Shown: one piece after another, positions 42,555 through 54,312 of the stretch
Position numbering within the stretch: the first letter of the stretch is position 1
How the letters are laid out: the number at the start of each line of letters is the position of its first letter
Origin: Streptomyces sp. NBC_01233
GTDB lineage: Bacteria; Actinomycetota; Actinomycetes; Streptomycetales; Streptomycetaceae
Direction: 5' to 3'
Length of the DNA: 64,000 nt
Assembly: GCF_035989305.1 (NCBI RefSeq)
Contig: NZ_CP108514.1
Location: 3,534,501 to 3,598,500, forward strand
Position numbers and translations under genes: made by a program
The notes under the pieces: model-generated
The model's input: only the letters and a program-made list of their open reading frames with translations
The model's database searches: none
Told to the model about the DNA's origin: nothing

Positions 42555-43283
42555 TCAGGTCGACTGGACGACGACGGTCTTGGCCGCCTTGTCGTGCAGG
42601 CCCTGCTGGTAGGGCTTGTCGACCAGGATCGAGATGAACACGACGATCCACCAGAGGCCGCCGCAGCAAGGGACGAGACACGGCAGCCACAGGGCGCACG
42701 CCCGGCCGAGGGAACTCTTGGACGGGGGCACTCTGCCGTCGTTGAGCATGGCGACGCGCAGACCCATCGCCTTCTTGCCGAGGGTCCTGCCGCTCTTGGC
42801 GTTGAAGTACCAGTCGTACGCGATGTAGGCGACGATCGCGATCAACAACCACAGAAAGAAGGCGCCGTTGTACCAGCCGGCGGCCGCGTCGGGCACGTCC
42901 TCCCCCGCATCGGCGTCGCCCATGTCCCAGTTGACGCTGAACCCCACCAGGAGGAACCAGACGAGCCAGACCGGGATGCCTACGACGAGCCAGTCGATGA
43001 TGCGCGCGACGATCCGCTTGCCGGTGTCCGCGAGCGGCGGCATGCCTGCGAGCGGGTCGGGCATGCCGGAGCCGCCGCCGTAGGGGTCACCGCCGCCGTA
43101 CGGGGGAGGCGGGGGCGGGTATCCGCCGGCGCCCGGGCCTCCCGGGGGCGGCGGGGCTCCGCCGCTTCCGGGGGGCGGCGCCCCGTACGGCGAACCGCCC
43201 GGCGGAGGCGTCGGTTCCTGGGGCTTCTTGCGGAACGGGTCCTCCTCGGGCGGCTCGCCCGGCGGCGGCTGGTCGGTACTCAT
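42555..43283 (-). CDS. RDD-family membrane protein
   Basis: 242 aa. The first ~75 residues are Pro/Gly-rich and disordered. The RDD domain follows, with ADTGKRIVARIIDWLVVGIPVWLVWFLL, WYNGAFFLWLLIAIVAYIAYDWYF and the conserved SGRTLGKKAMGLRVAML (RTLGK motif), and it ends in a third span and HDKAAKTVVV. RDD proteins are transport-related or support envelope proteins. It is followed by another RDD gene on the same strand, so the pair is likely cotranscribed. Confidence 0.9.
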   Translation of the reverse strand: MSTDQPPPGEPPEEDPFRKKPQEPTPPPGGSPYGAPPPGSGGAPPPPGGPGAGGYPPPPPPYGGGDPYGGGSGMPDPLAGMPPLADTGKRIVARIIDWLVVGIPVWLVWFLLVGFSVNWDMGDADAGEDVPDAAAGWYNGAFFLWLLIAIVAYIAYDWYFNAKSGRTLGKKAMGLRVAMLNDGRVPPSKSSLGRACALWLPCLVPCCGGLWWIVVFISILVDKPYQQGLHDKAAKTVVVQST

Positions 43284-43402
43284 GGCCCGAGTCGAACCCG
43301 GCTCCGTCACCCCCGCAACGGGACGGCGTCCGTTCGGGGGAGACGTCCGGTCGGCTGCGCCGGTTGCCTCCGGCGGGTCGGCAGGGGGCCGGTCGTGCCG
43401 GG

Positions 43403-44950
<1,548 letters not shown>

Positions 44951-45202
44951 GTCCCCAACTCCGATCGTGGCTTGAGGCTTGTGCAAGGGAGGACCATAGC
45001 CAAGAACCTCGGCCCGACAGGTCCGGTAACGGGAGAATCCAAGCCATTGAGCGAACGTCGCCCCAACGCTTTTCGGTCAGCCGAATGAATTCAGCCAATC
45101 TCCGGTTCGTTGCAGGAACTCGCGTCATACCCGGGCACATCGGCGCTCTCTCGGGGTGTGGGGCGCCATCAGGCCCCGGCACCGAACCGAAGTGAGGCCG
45201 TC

Positions 45203-45682
45203 ATGCACCACCCCGTCATCGAGCGCGAGCTGGAACTGAAGCTGGTCCTGTCCCCCGAGCGCAGCATCCCCGTCCCGGCCCGGCTCCTCTACCTCACGGA
45301 CGACCCGTACGCCGTCCACATCACCTTCCACACCGGCTCCAGCACCCCCGTCAACTGGACCTTCGCCCGCGAGCTGCTCGTCGAGGGGGTCTTCCGCCCG
45401 TGCGGCCACGGCGACGTCCGGATCTGGCCCACCAAGGTCGACAACAAGTCCGTCCTCTGCATGGCGCTCAGCTCCCCCGACGGCGACGCCCTCCTGGAGG
45501 CCCCCGCCGGCTCCGTGTCGGCCTGGCTGGAGCGCACCCTGCGCATGGTCCCGCCCGGCACCGAGGCAGAGCGGCTCGGCCTGGACGCGGCCCTGGCCGA
45601 GCTGCTCACCCCGACCCCCGCCGATGACCTGTGGCTGCGCGACCCGTGGCCGTCGGACGAGTCTGCGGACGGGGACCTGTGA
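45203..45682 (+). CDS. ssgG: SsgA-like sporulation/cell-division protein
   Basis: 159 aa with GAGG upstream. SsgA family (SALP): RELELKLVLSPERSIPVPARLLYLTDDPYAVHITFHTG and a strand/helix core WTFARELLVEGVFRPCGHGDVRIWP. SALPs guide septum placement and wall remodelling during sporulation. The gene order (M6 protease, RDD pair, GlcD oxidase, HppD) matches the SsgG locus as I remember it, so ssgG is the likely identity, with other SALPs possible. Confidence 0.88.
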   Translation: MHHPVIERELELKLVLSPERSIPVPARLLYLTDDPYAVHITFHTGSSTPVNWTFARELLVEGVFRPCGHGDVRIWPTKVDNKSVLCMALSSPDGDALLEAPAGSVSAWLERTLRMVPPGTEAERLGLDAALAELLTPTPADDLWLRDPWPSDESADGDL

Positions 45683-45716
45683 TGCCGGACGGCCCCGGTA
45701 CCGTACGGCCGGCGCC

Positions 45717-45746
45717 GGAGTCGGAGTCGGAGTCGGAGTCGGAGTC
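45717..45746. repeat. GGAGTC hexamer array
   Basis: Five tandem copies of a GGAGTC unit lie between ssgG and the stop of the glcD-like gene, overlapping the last codon. It is a small slippage-prone array with no evident function. Confidence 0.8.
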
Positions 45747-47127
45747 AGAAGAGCTTGCCCGGGTTGAGGAGCCCCAGCGGGTCGAAGGCCTGCTTGACGG
45801 CGCGCTGCATCTCCAGCCCCACCGGGCCGAGTTCGCGGGCGAGCCACTCCTTCTTCAGGACGCCGACCCCGTGCTCGCCGGTGATGGTCCCGCCCAGCTC
45901 CAGCCCCAGCGCCATGATCGCGCCGAAGGACTCGCGGGCCCGCCGCACCTCGTCCTCGTCGGCGGGGTCGAAGCAGACGATCGGGTGGGTGTTGCCGTCT
46001 CCGGCGTGCGCGCAGACCCCGATGAGCAGGTCGTGGGCGCGGGCGATGGCGGCCGTCCCGTCCAGCATCTCGCCGAGCCGCGAGCGCGGTACGCACACGT
46101 CGTCGATCATCGTCGCGGGCCGCAGGGCCTCCAGCGCGGGGAAGGACATCCGGCGGGCCTGCAGCAGCAGTTCCGACTCCGCCTCGTCCTCGGCGGGCAC
46201 GACGGCGGTGGCCCCGGCGGCGGTGCACAGCTCCCCCACGGCCGCGAGGTCCTCCGGGGCGTGCGGGGTGTCGAAGGCGGCCATGAGGAGGGCTTCGGTG
46301 GCCTCCGGCAGGCCCATCTTGCCGAGGGCGTTGACGGCGCGGACGGTCGTACGGTCCATCAGTTCCAGCAGCGAGGGGGTCAGGCCCGCCTCCATGACGG
46401 CGCAGACGGCCTCGCAGGCGGCCGCGACCGAGGGGAACTCGGCGGCCAGGGCGAGCTGCCGGGGCGGCGCGGGCCTGAGCGCGAGGACGGCCTGGACGAC
46501 GACGCCGAGGCTGCCCTCGGAGCCGACGAAGAGCCGGGTGAGGTCGTATCCGGCGACGCCCTTCGCGGTTCGGCGGCCCGTGCGCAGCAGCCGCCCGTCG
46601 GCCAGGACCACGTCGAGGCCGAGCACGTACTCGGCGGTGACCCCGTACTTGACGCAGCACAGGCCTCCGGAGGCGGTGCCGATGTTGCCGCCGATGGTGC
46701 ACTGCTCCCAGCTGGAGGGGTCGGGCGGGTAGTACAGGCCCTGTTCGGCGACGGCACGTGAAAGCACGGCGTTCACCACGCCCGGCTCGACGACGGCGAT
46801 CCGGTCGACGGCGCTGATCTCCAGGATCCGGTCCATCTTCACCAGGGACAGCACGATGCAGCCGTCGCAGGCGTTGGCGCCGCCCGACAGGCCCGTGCGG
46901 GCGCCCTGTGGGACGACGGGGATCCGTAGGGCGGTGGCGGTGCGCATGACGTGCTGGACCTGTTCGACGGTCCGGGGCAGTACGACGACGGCCGGGGTCC
47001 CGGCGGCGCAGAAGCCGGCCATGTCGGTGGCGTAGGAGGTGGTCACCTGGGGGTCGGTGAGCAGGGCGTCGGCCGGGAGCCCTTCGAGGAGGTTCGCTCG
47101 CAGACGTGCGGAGAGATCGTCATCCAT
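45745..47127 (-). CDS. FAD-linked oxidase, GlcD-like
   Basis: 460 aa. FAD-binding PCMH-type domain: TPAVVVLPRTVEQVQHVMR, RIPVVPQGARTGLSGGANA and PSSWEQCTIGGNIGTASGGL. The C-terminal FAD-linked oxidase domain ends with CAHAGDGNTHPIVCFDP, ITGEHGVGVLKKEWL and AFDPLGLLNPGKLF. It oxidises a 2-hydroxy acid, such as glycolate or D-lactate; the substrate is unassigned. GlcE/GlcF partners are not adjacent. Confidence 0.9.
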   Translation of the reverse strand: MDDDLSARLRANLLEGLPADALLTDPQVTTSYATDMAGFCAAGTPAVVVLPRTVEQVQHVMRTATALRIPVVPQGARTGLSGGANACDGCIVLSLVKMDRILEISAVDRIAVVEPGVVNAVLSRAVAEQGLYYPPDPSSWEQCTIGGNIGTASGGLCCVKYGVTAEYVLGLDVVLADGRLLRTGRRTAKGVAGYDLTRLFVGSEGSLGVVVQAVLALRPAPPRQLALAAEFPSVAAACEAVCAVMEAGLTPSLLELMDRTTVRAVNALGKMGLPEATEALLMAAFDTPHAPEDLAAVGELCTAAGATAVVPAEDEAESELLLQARRMSFPALEALRPATMIDDVCVPRSRLGEMLDGTAAIARAHDLLIGVCAHAGDGNTHPIVCFDPADEDEVRRARESFGAIMALGLELGGTITGEHGVGVLKKEWLARELGPVGLEMQRAVKQAFDPLGLLNPGKLF

Positions 47128-47251
47128 GGGACCAGCCTGGCACCCCGGTGGGGCCCCTCCCAGAGGTCGTCGCGGGACCATCGGTGTGAACACGCCCGCG
47201 CCCCTCTTCGGGCACCTCCGCGAACTCTTCATATTGACGCACAGTGACCCC

Positions 47252-48793
47252 ATGGACCGTATCGACGAGGAAACGCAGACACCGGCGCCGCCCGTGACCT
47301 TCACCGGCCGCAAGACGCTCGTGGCCGCCGCGGTCGCCGTGGTCCTGATCGCCGGGGCCCTGCTGATCCGCCCCGCCCGGACCGGTGACGACGCCCGCCC
47401 GCCGGGGCCGAGCGAGCGCGCGGCCTCGGCGGTGGGCATGGGTGCGCCCGCGGCCGCGGTGGACCTGACGGCGCTGGTGGCGGACCGGGAGAAGTGGGTC
47501 GCGAAGCACGCGGACGACGACGCCTCGTGGGCGGTCCTCGGCTCCGCCTACCTCGAACAGGCCCGGCGCACGGCGGACTCGGGCTGGTTCCCGAAGGCGG
47601 AGAAGGCGCTGAAGCGCTCGCTGGAGGTCCGCCCGGCCGAGAAGGGCAACTTCGACGCGATGACGGGCATGGGCGCGCTGGCCAATGCCCGTCGGGACTT
47701 CGGGAACGCCAAGAAGTGGGGCGAGCTCGTACGGGCGCAGGCGCCGAAGCGGTGGACGGCGTACCCGGTGCTCGTGGACGCGTACACCGGGCTCGGCGAT
47801 TACAAGGGCGCCCAGAAGGCGATGGAGCTGCTGCTGGAGCTGCGGCCGGGCCTGGCGGCGTACGTGAGGGCCTCGCAGGTCTACCGGGACCGCGGCTGGC
47901 GCGAGGACGCGGTGATGTCGATGGAGCAGGCGGCGGGCGCGGCGAAGGCGCCCGCGGAGAAGGCGTACGCGCTGTTCCGGCTCGGGGAGCTGTGCTGGGA
48001 GCGGGGCGACGCGACGGAGGCGCTGCGGCACTACGAAGGCGCGCTGCGGACGGATCCGGCGCAGGCGGAGGCGCTGGGCGGCCGGGCCCGTGCGCTGGCC
48101 GCGCTGGGACGTTCCGGGGAGGCGGTGCGGGACTACCGGCTGGCGCTGGGGCGGACCCCGGTGCCGCAGCTGGCGCGGGAGCTGGGCGAGCTGCTGGAGT
48201 CGCTGGGCCGGGCCCAGGAGGCACGCGTGCCGTACGACATGCTCGGTTCGATGACGGCGCGGGACGGGCAGAACGGCGTCGACGACGACGTGGTCCTCGG
48301 CCTGTACGAGGCGGACCACGGTGATCCGGAGGCGGCGGTGCGGCGCCTGTCGCAGGAGTGGTCGCGGCACAAGAGCGTGCAGGTCGCGGACGCGCTGGGG
48401 TGGGCCCTGCACCGGGCGGGCGAGGACGCGGCGGCGCTGGAGTACGCGAAGAAGGCCACGGAACAGGGCCTGCGCAGCGCCGACTTCTCGTACCACCGGG
48501 CGATGATCGAGCGCGGCCTCGGGGACGTGGCGGCGGCCCGCCGCCACCTCCAGGAGACCATGCGGACGAACCCGTACTTCTCGCCGCTGCGCGGGCCGCT
48601 GGCGAAGGAGGCGCTGACGGCGATCGGCCAGCCGGCGCCGGGCGGCCCGGAGCACCTGCAGCCGGCCACTCCGTGGGTCGAGCCGGAACTGCCCAAGCCC
48701 AACCCGACGCCGAAACCGAAGGCGTCGCAGGAACCGAAGGAACCGAAGGCGTCGCAGGAGCCGAAGCCGGCTCCTTCCCCGTCCACCCGCTGA
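47252..48793 (+). CDS. Membrane-anchored tetratricopeptide-repeat protein
   Basis: 513 aa. An N-terminal TM helix, TLVAAAVAVVLIAGALLI (about 22-40), precedes an extracytoplasmic array of TPR helices such as WAVLGSAYLEQARR, AYPVLVDAYTGLGDYKGAQ, AYALFRLGELCWERGDATEALRHY and DALGWALHRAGEDAAALEYA. The C-terminus is a Pro/Lys-rich tail. TPRs mediate protein contacts. The location, divergent from GlcD and convergent with hppD, gives no specific clue. Confidence 0.85.
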   Translation: MDRIDEETQTPAPPVTFTGRKTLVAAAVAVVLIAGALLIRPARTGDDARPPGPSERAASAVGMGAPAAAVDLTALVADREKWVAKHADDDASWAVLGSAYLEQARRTADSGWFPKAEKALKRSLEVRPAEKGNFDAMTGMGALANARRDFGNAKKWGELVRAQAPKRWTAYPVLVDAYTGLGDYKGAQKAMELLLELRPGLAAYVRASQVYRDRGWREDAVMSMEQAAGAAKAPAEKAYALFRLGELCWERGDATEALRHYEGALRTDPAQAEALGGRARALAALGRSGEAVRDYRLALGRTPVPQLARELGELLESLGRAQEARVPYDMLGSMTARDGQNGVDDDVVLGLYEADHGDPEAAVRRLSQEWSRHKSVQVADALGWALHRAGEDAAALEYAKKATEQGLRSADFSYHRAMIERGLGDVAAARRHLQETMRTNPYFSPLRGPLAKEALTAIGQPAPGGPEHLQPATPWVEPELPKPNPTPKPKASQEPKEPKASQEPKPAPSPSTR

Positions 48794-48861
48794 CCGGGAC
48801 CGGCCGTCCGGCCGCGGCCCTCCCCTCGCGGGGCCGCGACGCCGTCGGCCGGGACACGGGC

Positions 48862-48889
48862 GGGCCCCCCGGCGTCGGCCGGGGGGCCC
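48862..48889. terminator. Bidirectional terminator, TPR gene/hppD
   Basis: A 9-bp stem GGGCCCCCC/GGGGGGCCC with a 10-nt loop lies in the convergent gap, serving both transcripts. Confidence 0.7.
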
Positions 48890-48907
48890 GGAAGCCGCGC
48901 GGGCGGC

Positions 48908-50103
<1,196 letters not shown>

Positions 50104-50194
50104 CTGTACAAGCTGACCAGTCTGAGCGCAGGATGGCTGAAACATCTGTGCACTATGACCACCCACGAGCACGCGTGGGCACCCGGAGGCGTCC

Positions 50195-50674
50195 ATGGGC
50201 ATCGACGAACTCGACGGCCGGCTCATCGTCCTGCTCGCCCGCGAGCCCCGGATCGGGGTCCTGGAGGCCTCGCGCCGCCTCGGCGTGGCCCGCGGGACCG
50301 TACAGGCCCGCCTCGACCGGCTCCAGTCGAACGGGGTCATCCGCGGCTTCGGCCCGCAGGTCGATCCGACGGCCCTCGGGTATCCGGTGACCGCCTTCGC
50401 CACGCTGGAGATCAAGCAGGGGCAGGGGGCCGACGTACGGGCCCACCTGGACGGGGTGCCGGAGGTACTGGAGCTGCACACCACCACCGGGCACGGGGAC
50501 ATGCTGTGCCGGCTCGTGGCCCGGTCCAACGCCGACCTGCAGCGGGTGATCGACCGCGTCGTCGGGTTCGAGGGGATCGTCAGGGCGTCGACGGCGATCG
50601 TGATGGAGAACCCGGTACCCCTGCGGATCATCCCGCTGGTCGAGCAGGCGGCCAAGGACGACACCCGGCCCTGA
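50195..50674 (+). CDS. Lrp/AsnC-family transcriptional regulator
   Basis: 159 aa. N-terminal winged HTH (IDELDGRLIVLLAREPRIGVLEASRRLGVARGTVQARLDRLQSNGVI) and a C-terminal RAM ligand domain (VTAFATLEIKQGQGADVRAHL, VLELHTTTGHGDMLCRLV). It is divergent from hppD, so regulation of tyrosine catabolism in response to an aromatic amino acid is the simplest reading. Confidence 0.93.
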   Translation: MGIDELDGRLIVLLAREPRIGVLEASRRLGVARGTVQARLDRLQSNGVIRGFGPQVDPTALGYPVTAFATLEIKQGQGADVRAHLDGVPEVLELHTTTGHGDMLCRLVARSNADLQRVIDRVVGFEGIVRASTAIVMENPVPLRIIPLVEQAAKDDTRP

Positions 50675-50721
50675 GCCCGGAAGGACCCCGGTTTTCCGGA
50701 GCCCAAAGTTCCAAAGAAGAC

Positions 50722-50757
50722 GTTGCAAAGAAATGATTGCAGAGATTTCTTTGCAAC
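50722..50757. promoter_or_regulatory. 13-bp perfect inverted repeat operator
   Basis: GTTGCAAAGAAAT and ATTTCTTTGCAAC form a perfect 13-bp inverted repeat separated by 10 nt, ending 14 nt before the start of the ArsR-like regulator. It is far AT-richer than its surroundings. The symmetric site at the regulator's own promoter suggests autoregulation together with the coupled MFS gene. Confidence 0.85.
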
Positions 50758-50771
50758 TCTACGGTGGGGCC

Positions 50772-51428
50772 ATGGCCAAGAACCCCGACCCGTTGGAGCC
50801 CGTCGAGCCCGAGCTCCGCGCCCTCGACGCCCGCGCCCTGCGCGGCCTGGCCCACCCCCTGCGGATGAGCCTGCTGGCCACCCTGCGCCGGGACGGCCCC
50901 GCGACCGCCTCCCAGCTGGCCGAACGCCTCGGCGAGTCCAGCGGCGCCACCAGCTACCACCTGCGCCAGCTCGCCGCGCACGGCTTCGTCGAGGACGCGC
51001 CGGAGCACGGCAAGGGCCGCGAGCGCTGGTGGCGGGCCGCCCACGAGGGCACCCGCTTCGACGAGACGCTCGTCGACGGCGCCGACGAGGCCACGCGCAC
51101 CGCGGCCGACGTCTTCCTGCGCCAGATCGCCGCCACCCACGCGCAGGAGGTCGACACCTGGCTCTCCACCTCGCACACCTGGCCCACCGAGTGGCGGACC
51201 GGCTCCGACTTCAGCGACTTCACCCTGAGGCTGACCGCCGCGCAGACCGATGAACTGGTCCACCAACTGCACGACGTGATCAACCGTTACCGCGATCTGC
51301 CCGCGGAGGAGGGCACGGAGACGGTCCGTTTCCACACCCACGCCCTCCCGCGCCGCACCGGCGAGGCGCCCGGGGGCGCCGGCAGCCGCCCGTCGACCCG
51401 GTCCGACGGCACCCCGCACGCCCGGTGA
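50772..51428 (+). CDS. ArsR-like winged-helix regulator
   Basis: 218 aa. HTH_20/ArsR fold: ARALRGLAHPLRMSLLATLRRDGPATASQLAERLGESSGATSYHLRQLAAHGFVED. The C-terminal half is an extra helical domain common in actinobacterial ArsR-like regulators that control efflux pumps. The start at ATG 50772 lies just downstream of a 13-bp palindrome. Its TGA overlaps the GTG of the MFS gene, so regulator and pump form an operon. Confidence 0.92.
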   Translation: MAKNPDPLEPVEPELRALDARALRGLAHPLRMSLLATLRRDGPATASQLAERLGESSGATSYHLRQLAAHGFVEDAPEHGKGRERWWRAAHEGTRFDETLVDGADEATRTAADVFLRQIAATHAQEVDTWLSTSHTWPTEWRTGSDFSDFTLRLTAAQTDELVHQLHDVINRYRDLPAEEGTETVRFHTHALPRRTGEAPGGAGSRPSTRSDGTPHAR

Positions 51429-52720
51429 ACCGGCGCCCGCTGGCCGCCGTACTGGCCGCCAACACCATTTCCATAGCCGGAAGTTCACTCACCCTCATCG
51501 GCGTCCCGTGGTTCGTGCTGCAGACCACCGGCAGCGCCGGCCGGGCCGGGGTCGTCGCCTTCTGCGCCACCCTCCCCGTCGTCCTGGCGGCCCTGATCGG
51601 CGGACCGGTCATCGACCGGATCGGCCGCCGCCGGATCTCCGTCGCCTCCGACCTGATCAGCGGCCTGTCGGTCGGCGCGATCCCGCTGCTGCACCACGCG
51701 GGCGTGCTCGACTTCTGGATGCTGTGCGCGCTGATGGCCGTCGGCGGCCTCGTGCACACCCCCGGCCTGACCGCCCGCGGCGTGCTCCTGCCGAACCTCG
51801 CCGAGCACGCCGGCACCACCGTCGCCCGCGCCGCCAGCCTCTACGACGCGGTCTCGCGCGGGGCGCGGATGATCGGGGCCGCCGTGGCCGGCGTGCTGAT
51901 CGCGGCGTTCGGCGCCGAGACCGTGCTGCTGCTGGACGCGGCGACCTTCGGGGCGTCGGCGCTCCTGGTCGCCGCGTTCCTGCGCGGGGTCCCGGCCGCC
52001 GAGCCGCAGCCGGCCGCCGGGAAGGTGTCCTTCGCGGCGTACCGCACCGAACTCGCCGAGGGCTGGGCCTTCCTGATCCGCTCCCGGCTGCTGCTGGGCA
52101 TCACCGTGATGGTCATGATGACCAACGGCCTGGACCAGGGCTGGTCCTCGGTACTGCTGCCCGTGCACGGCCGGGACCACCTCGGCGGCGCCACCACGCT
52201 CGGTCTGATGATCTCCCTCTTCGGCGGCTTCGCGCTGCTGGGCGCCCTGCTCTACGGGGTGTGGGGCGAGCGGTTCCCGCGCCGAGCGGTGTTCACGGGG
52301 GCCTTCCTGCTCTCCGGGGCGACCCGGTACGCGGTGGCCGCCTTCACCGACACGCCGCTGCCGCTCGCGGTGACGATGGCCCTGGCCGGCCTGGGCGTGG
52401 GCGTGCTCAACCCGATCCTGACCACGGTCATGTACGAGCAGGTGCCGGAGGAGCTGCGCAGCCGCGTCTCGGGGGTGACCATGGCGGGCTGTGAGCTGAC
52501 CATGCCGATGGGCGGGCTGGCGGCGGGCCTGCTGGTCGACGGGTTCGGGGTCGGCCGGGCGCTGCTGCTGTTCGGCGGCACCTACCTGCTGACGACGCTC
52601 GCCCCGCTGGTCTTCCCGGCCTGGCGCGGCCTGGACCGGGGGCCTTCCGTCAGCAGGACGGAACGTCCTCTCCCCGCTTCAGCGCACGCAGGGAGTCCAC
52701 CGCGTCCGTCAGCGAAGTGA
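51425..52720 (+). CDS. MFS efflux transporter
   Basis: 431 aa with a GTG start overlapping the regulator. Twelve predicted spans: first RPLAAVLAANTISIAGSSLTLIGVPWFVLQ, then the GGPVIDRIGRRR loop-2/3 motif typical of MFS, and GTYLLTTLAPLVFPAW near the end. It resembles the MFS_3/enterobactin-exporter-like group. It is likely a drug pump controlled by the coupled regulator. The last 71 nt overlap the convergent Lon-like protease gene. Confidence 0.88.
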   Translation: MNRRPLAAVLAANTISIAGSSLTLIGVPWFVLQTTGSAGRAGVVAFCATLPVVLAALIGGPVIDRIGRRRISVASDLISGLSVGAIPLLHHAGVLDFWMLCALMAVGGLVHTPGLTARGVLLPNLAEHAGTTVARAASLYDAVSRGARMIGAAVAGVLIAAFGAETVLLLDAATFGASALLVAAFLRGVPAAEPQPAAGKVSFAAYRTELAEGWAFLIRSRLLLGITVMVMMTNGLDQGWSSVLLPVHGRDHLGGATTLGLMISLFGGFALLGALLYGVWGERFPRRAVFTGAFLLSGATRYAVAAFTDTPLPLAVTMALAGLGVGVLNPILTTVMYEQVPEELRSRVSGVTMAGCELTMPMGGLAAGLLVDGFGVGRALLLFGGTYLLTTLAPLVFPAWRGLDRGPSVSRTERPLPASAHAGSPPRPSAK

Positions 52721-53447
52721 CGGGGACCAGCCGCAGCCCCTCGGGGAGTTCCGACCGGGCGTCCGCGCACTCGGCCTTCGGTACGAGGAACACGCTCGCC
52801 CCGTCGCGCCGCGCTGCCTGGGTCTTCAGGGCCACCCCGCCGACGGCGCCGACCGTGCCGTCGGCGGTGATGGTTCCCGTACCGGCGATGCTGCGTCCGC
52901 CGGTGAGATCGCCGCCACTGCCGTCGCCGTCGAGCTTGTTGACGACGCCGAGGGAGAAGAGGAGCCCGGCACTCGGACCGCCGACGTCGGCGAGGTTGAG
53001 CTCGACCTTCACGTCCTTGGGGTCCTTGCGGAGATAGCCGAGCGCGGCCTCGGCCGCGGCCGACTGCGACTTGGCCATTTCCTCCAGGTTGTGCTTCTCG
53101 ATCTCCTCGTCGCTTCCGCCCGAGGAGTAGACGGCCTCCTTGGGCATGACCGCCTGATCGGTCTTGAACCAGTGGCCGACGAGCTCGTGCAGCCGCATGG
53201 TCGAGGAGGGACCGGTGGCCCGGATGGTCGTCATCCGCAGCTGGCCCTCGGTATCCCGGACGGGCGCCCCGGTGACGGTGATGACCGGCTTGCCCTTGTC
53301 GGACCCCAGCACGTCGGACGTGGGGCCGGGAACGGCGACCACGAAGGGCAACGGCGCGAAGGCCGCGGCGACGAACAACCCGACCACGGGCACGGCACAG
53401 ACGGCCAGGGCAACGGGACGCGACAGACGTGTGAGGCGTGAGAGCAC
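52650..53447 (-). CDS. Lon-like (YlbL-type) membrane-anchored protease
   Basis: 265 aa with a GTG start and an N-terminal TM (RPVALAVCAVPVVGLFVAAAFAPL). An extracytoplasmic segment follows, then the Lon S16 catalytic domain: ADVGGPSAGLLFSLGVV with the nucleophile Ser, GTGTITADGTVGAVGGVALKTQAARRDGASVFLVP with the general-base Lys, and DAVDSLRAL at the end. The PDZ usually seen in YlbL proteins is reduced or absent. It probably processes membrane or secreted proteins. It is convergent with, and overlaps, the MFS gene. Confidence 0.88.
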   Translation of the reverse strand: MLSRLTRLSRPVALAVCAVPVVGLFVAAAFAPLPFVVAVPGPTSDVLGSDKGKPVITVTGAPVRDTEGQLRMTTIRATGPSSTMRLHELVGHWFKTDQAVMPKEAVYSSGGSDEEIEKHNLEEMAKSQSAAAEAALGYLRKDPKDVKVELNLADVGGPSAGLLFSLGVVNKLDGDGSGGDLTGGRSIAGTGTITADGTVGAVGGVALKTQAARRDGASVFLVPKAECADARSELPEGLRLVPVTSLTDAVDSLRALKRGEDVPSC

Positions 53448-53516
53448 CCGCCCAATCTAGCCGCACACGACTTCGGCCCGGCCGGACCACCCCTTCAGCC
53501 CCGCCGGGCCACTTCG

Positions 53517-53568
53517 GCCCCGCCGGCGTGTGAGGCGCTCTTTCAGCCCCGTCGGCGTGTGAGGCGCT
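53517..53568. repeat. Duplicated GC-rich 22-bp element
   Basis: GCCCCGCCGGCGTGTGAGGC and GCCCCGTCGGCGTGTGAGGC (one difference), each followed by GCT, lie in tandem, 5 nt apart, in the gap upstream of the Lon-like gene. A truncated copy lies at about 53494. It is a dispersed intergenic repeat typical of Streptomyces. Confidence 0.7.
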
Positions 53569-53670
53569 GGGGGTCCCCCCGGACGGAGTCTGGGGGAGGG
53601 TCCGGGGGCAGCGCCCCAGGAAACGGCGCCGCACCCGGCAGACGACCGGGAGCCCCGCCGAGCCCGCGGC

Positions 53671-54312
53671 TCAGCGCAGCGCGTCGGCCACCTCGCGCGC
53701 CGCGTCCACCACCCTCGGCCCCACCCGCTCCGGCACCGCATCGGCCAGCATCACGACCCCGACGCTGCCCTCCAGCCCGGTGATCCCCACCAGCGGCGCG
53801 GCAGCGCCGCTCGCGCCCGCTTCGAGCTCGCCGTGCGTCAGCGTGTACCCGGGTTCGATGAGGGAGCCCTGACGGGCGGCCAGGATGGCCCGCCCGGCGG
53901 CCCCGCGGTCCAGCGGGTGGCGGAAGCCGGCCCGGTAGGCCACGTGGTAGTCCGTCCAGGTCGGCTCCACGACGGCGACGGCGAGCGCCTCGGTGCCGTC
54001 GACGAGGGTCAGGTGCGCGGTGGCCCCTATGTCCTCGGCGAGCGATCGCAGCGCGGGCAGGGCGGCCTCGCGTACGAGGGGATGCACCTGCCGGCCCAGC
54101 CGGAGCACGCCGAGCCCGACGCGGGCCCGGCCGCCGAGGTCACGGCGGACCAGGGCGTGCTGTTCGAGCGTGGCGAGGAGCCGGTAGACCACGGTGCGGT
54201 TCACACCGAGGCGGTTGGAGAGCTCGGTGACGGTCAGACCGTGGTCGGTGTCGGCGAGCAGTTTGAGGACTCTGAGCCCTCTGTCGAGAGTCTGGGAGGT
54301 TTCCGCGGTCAC
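53671..54312 (-). CDS. IclR-family transcriptional regulator
   Basis: 213 aa from a GTG with GAGAGG upstream. N-terminal HTH_IclR: LDRGLRVLKLLADTDHGLTVTELSNRLGVNRTVVYRLLATLEQHALVRRD. The C-terminal effector domain has LRSLAEDIGATAHLTLVDGTEALAVAVVEP and AGRAILAARQGS. It is shorter than most IclR proteins (about 250 aa). The ligand is unknown. Its promoter lies in a 372-nt region shared with the LAETG surface-protein gene. Confidence 0.9.
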   Translation of the reverse strand: MTAETSQTLDRGLRVLKLLADTDHGLTVTELSNRLGVNRTVVYRLLATLEQHALVRRDLGGRARVGLGVLRLGRQVHPLVREAALPALRSLAEDIGATAHLTLVDGTEALAVAVVEPTWTDYHVAYRAGFRHPLDRGAAGRAILAARQGSLIEPGYTLTHGELEAGASGAAAPLVGITGLEGSVGVVMLADAVPERVGPRVVDAAREVADALR

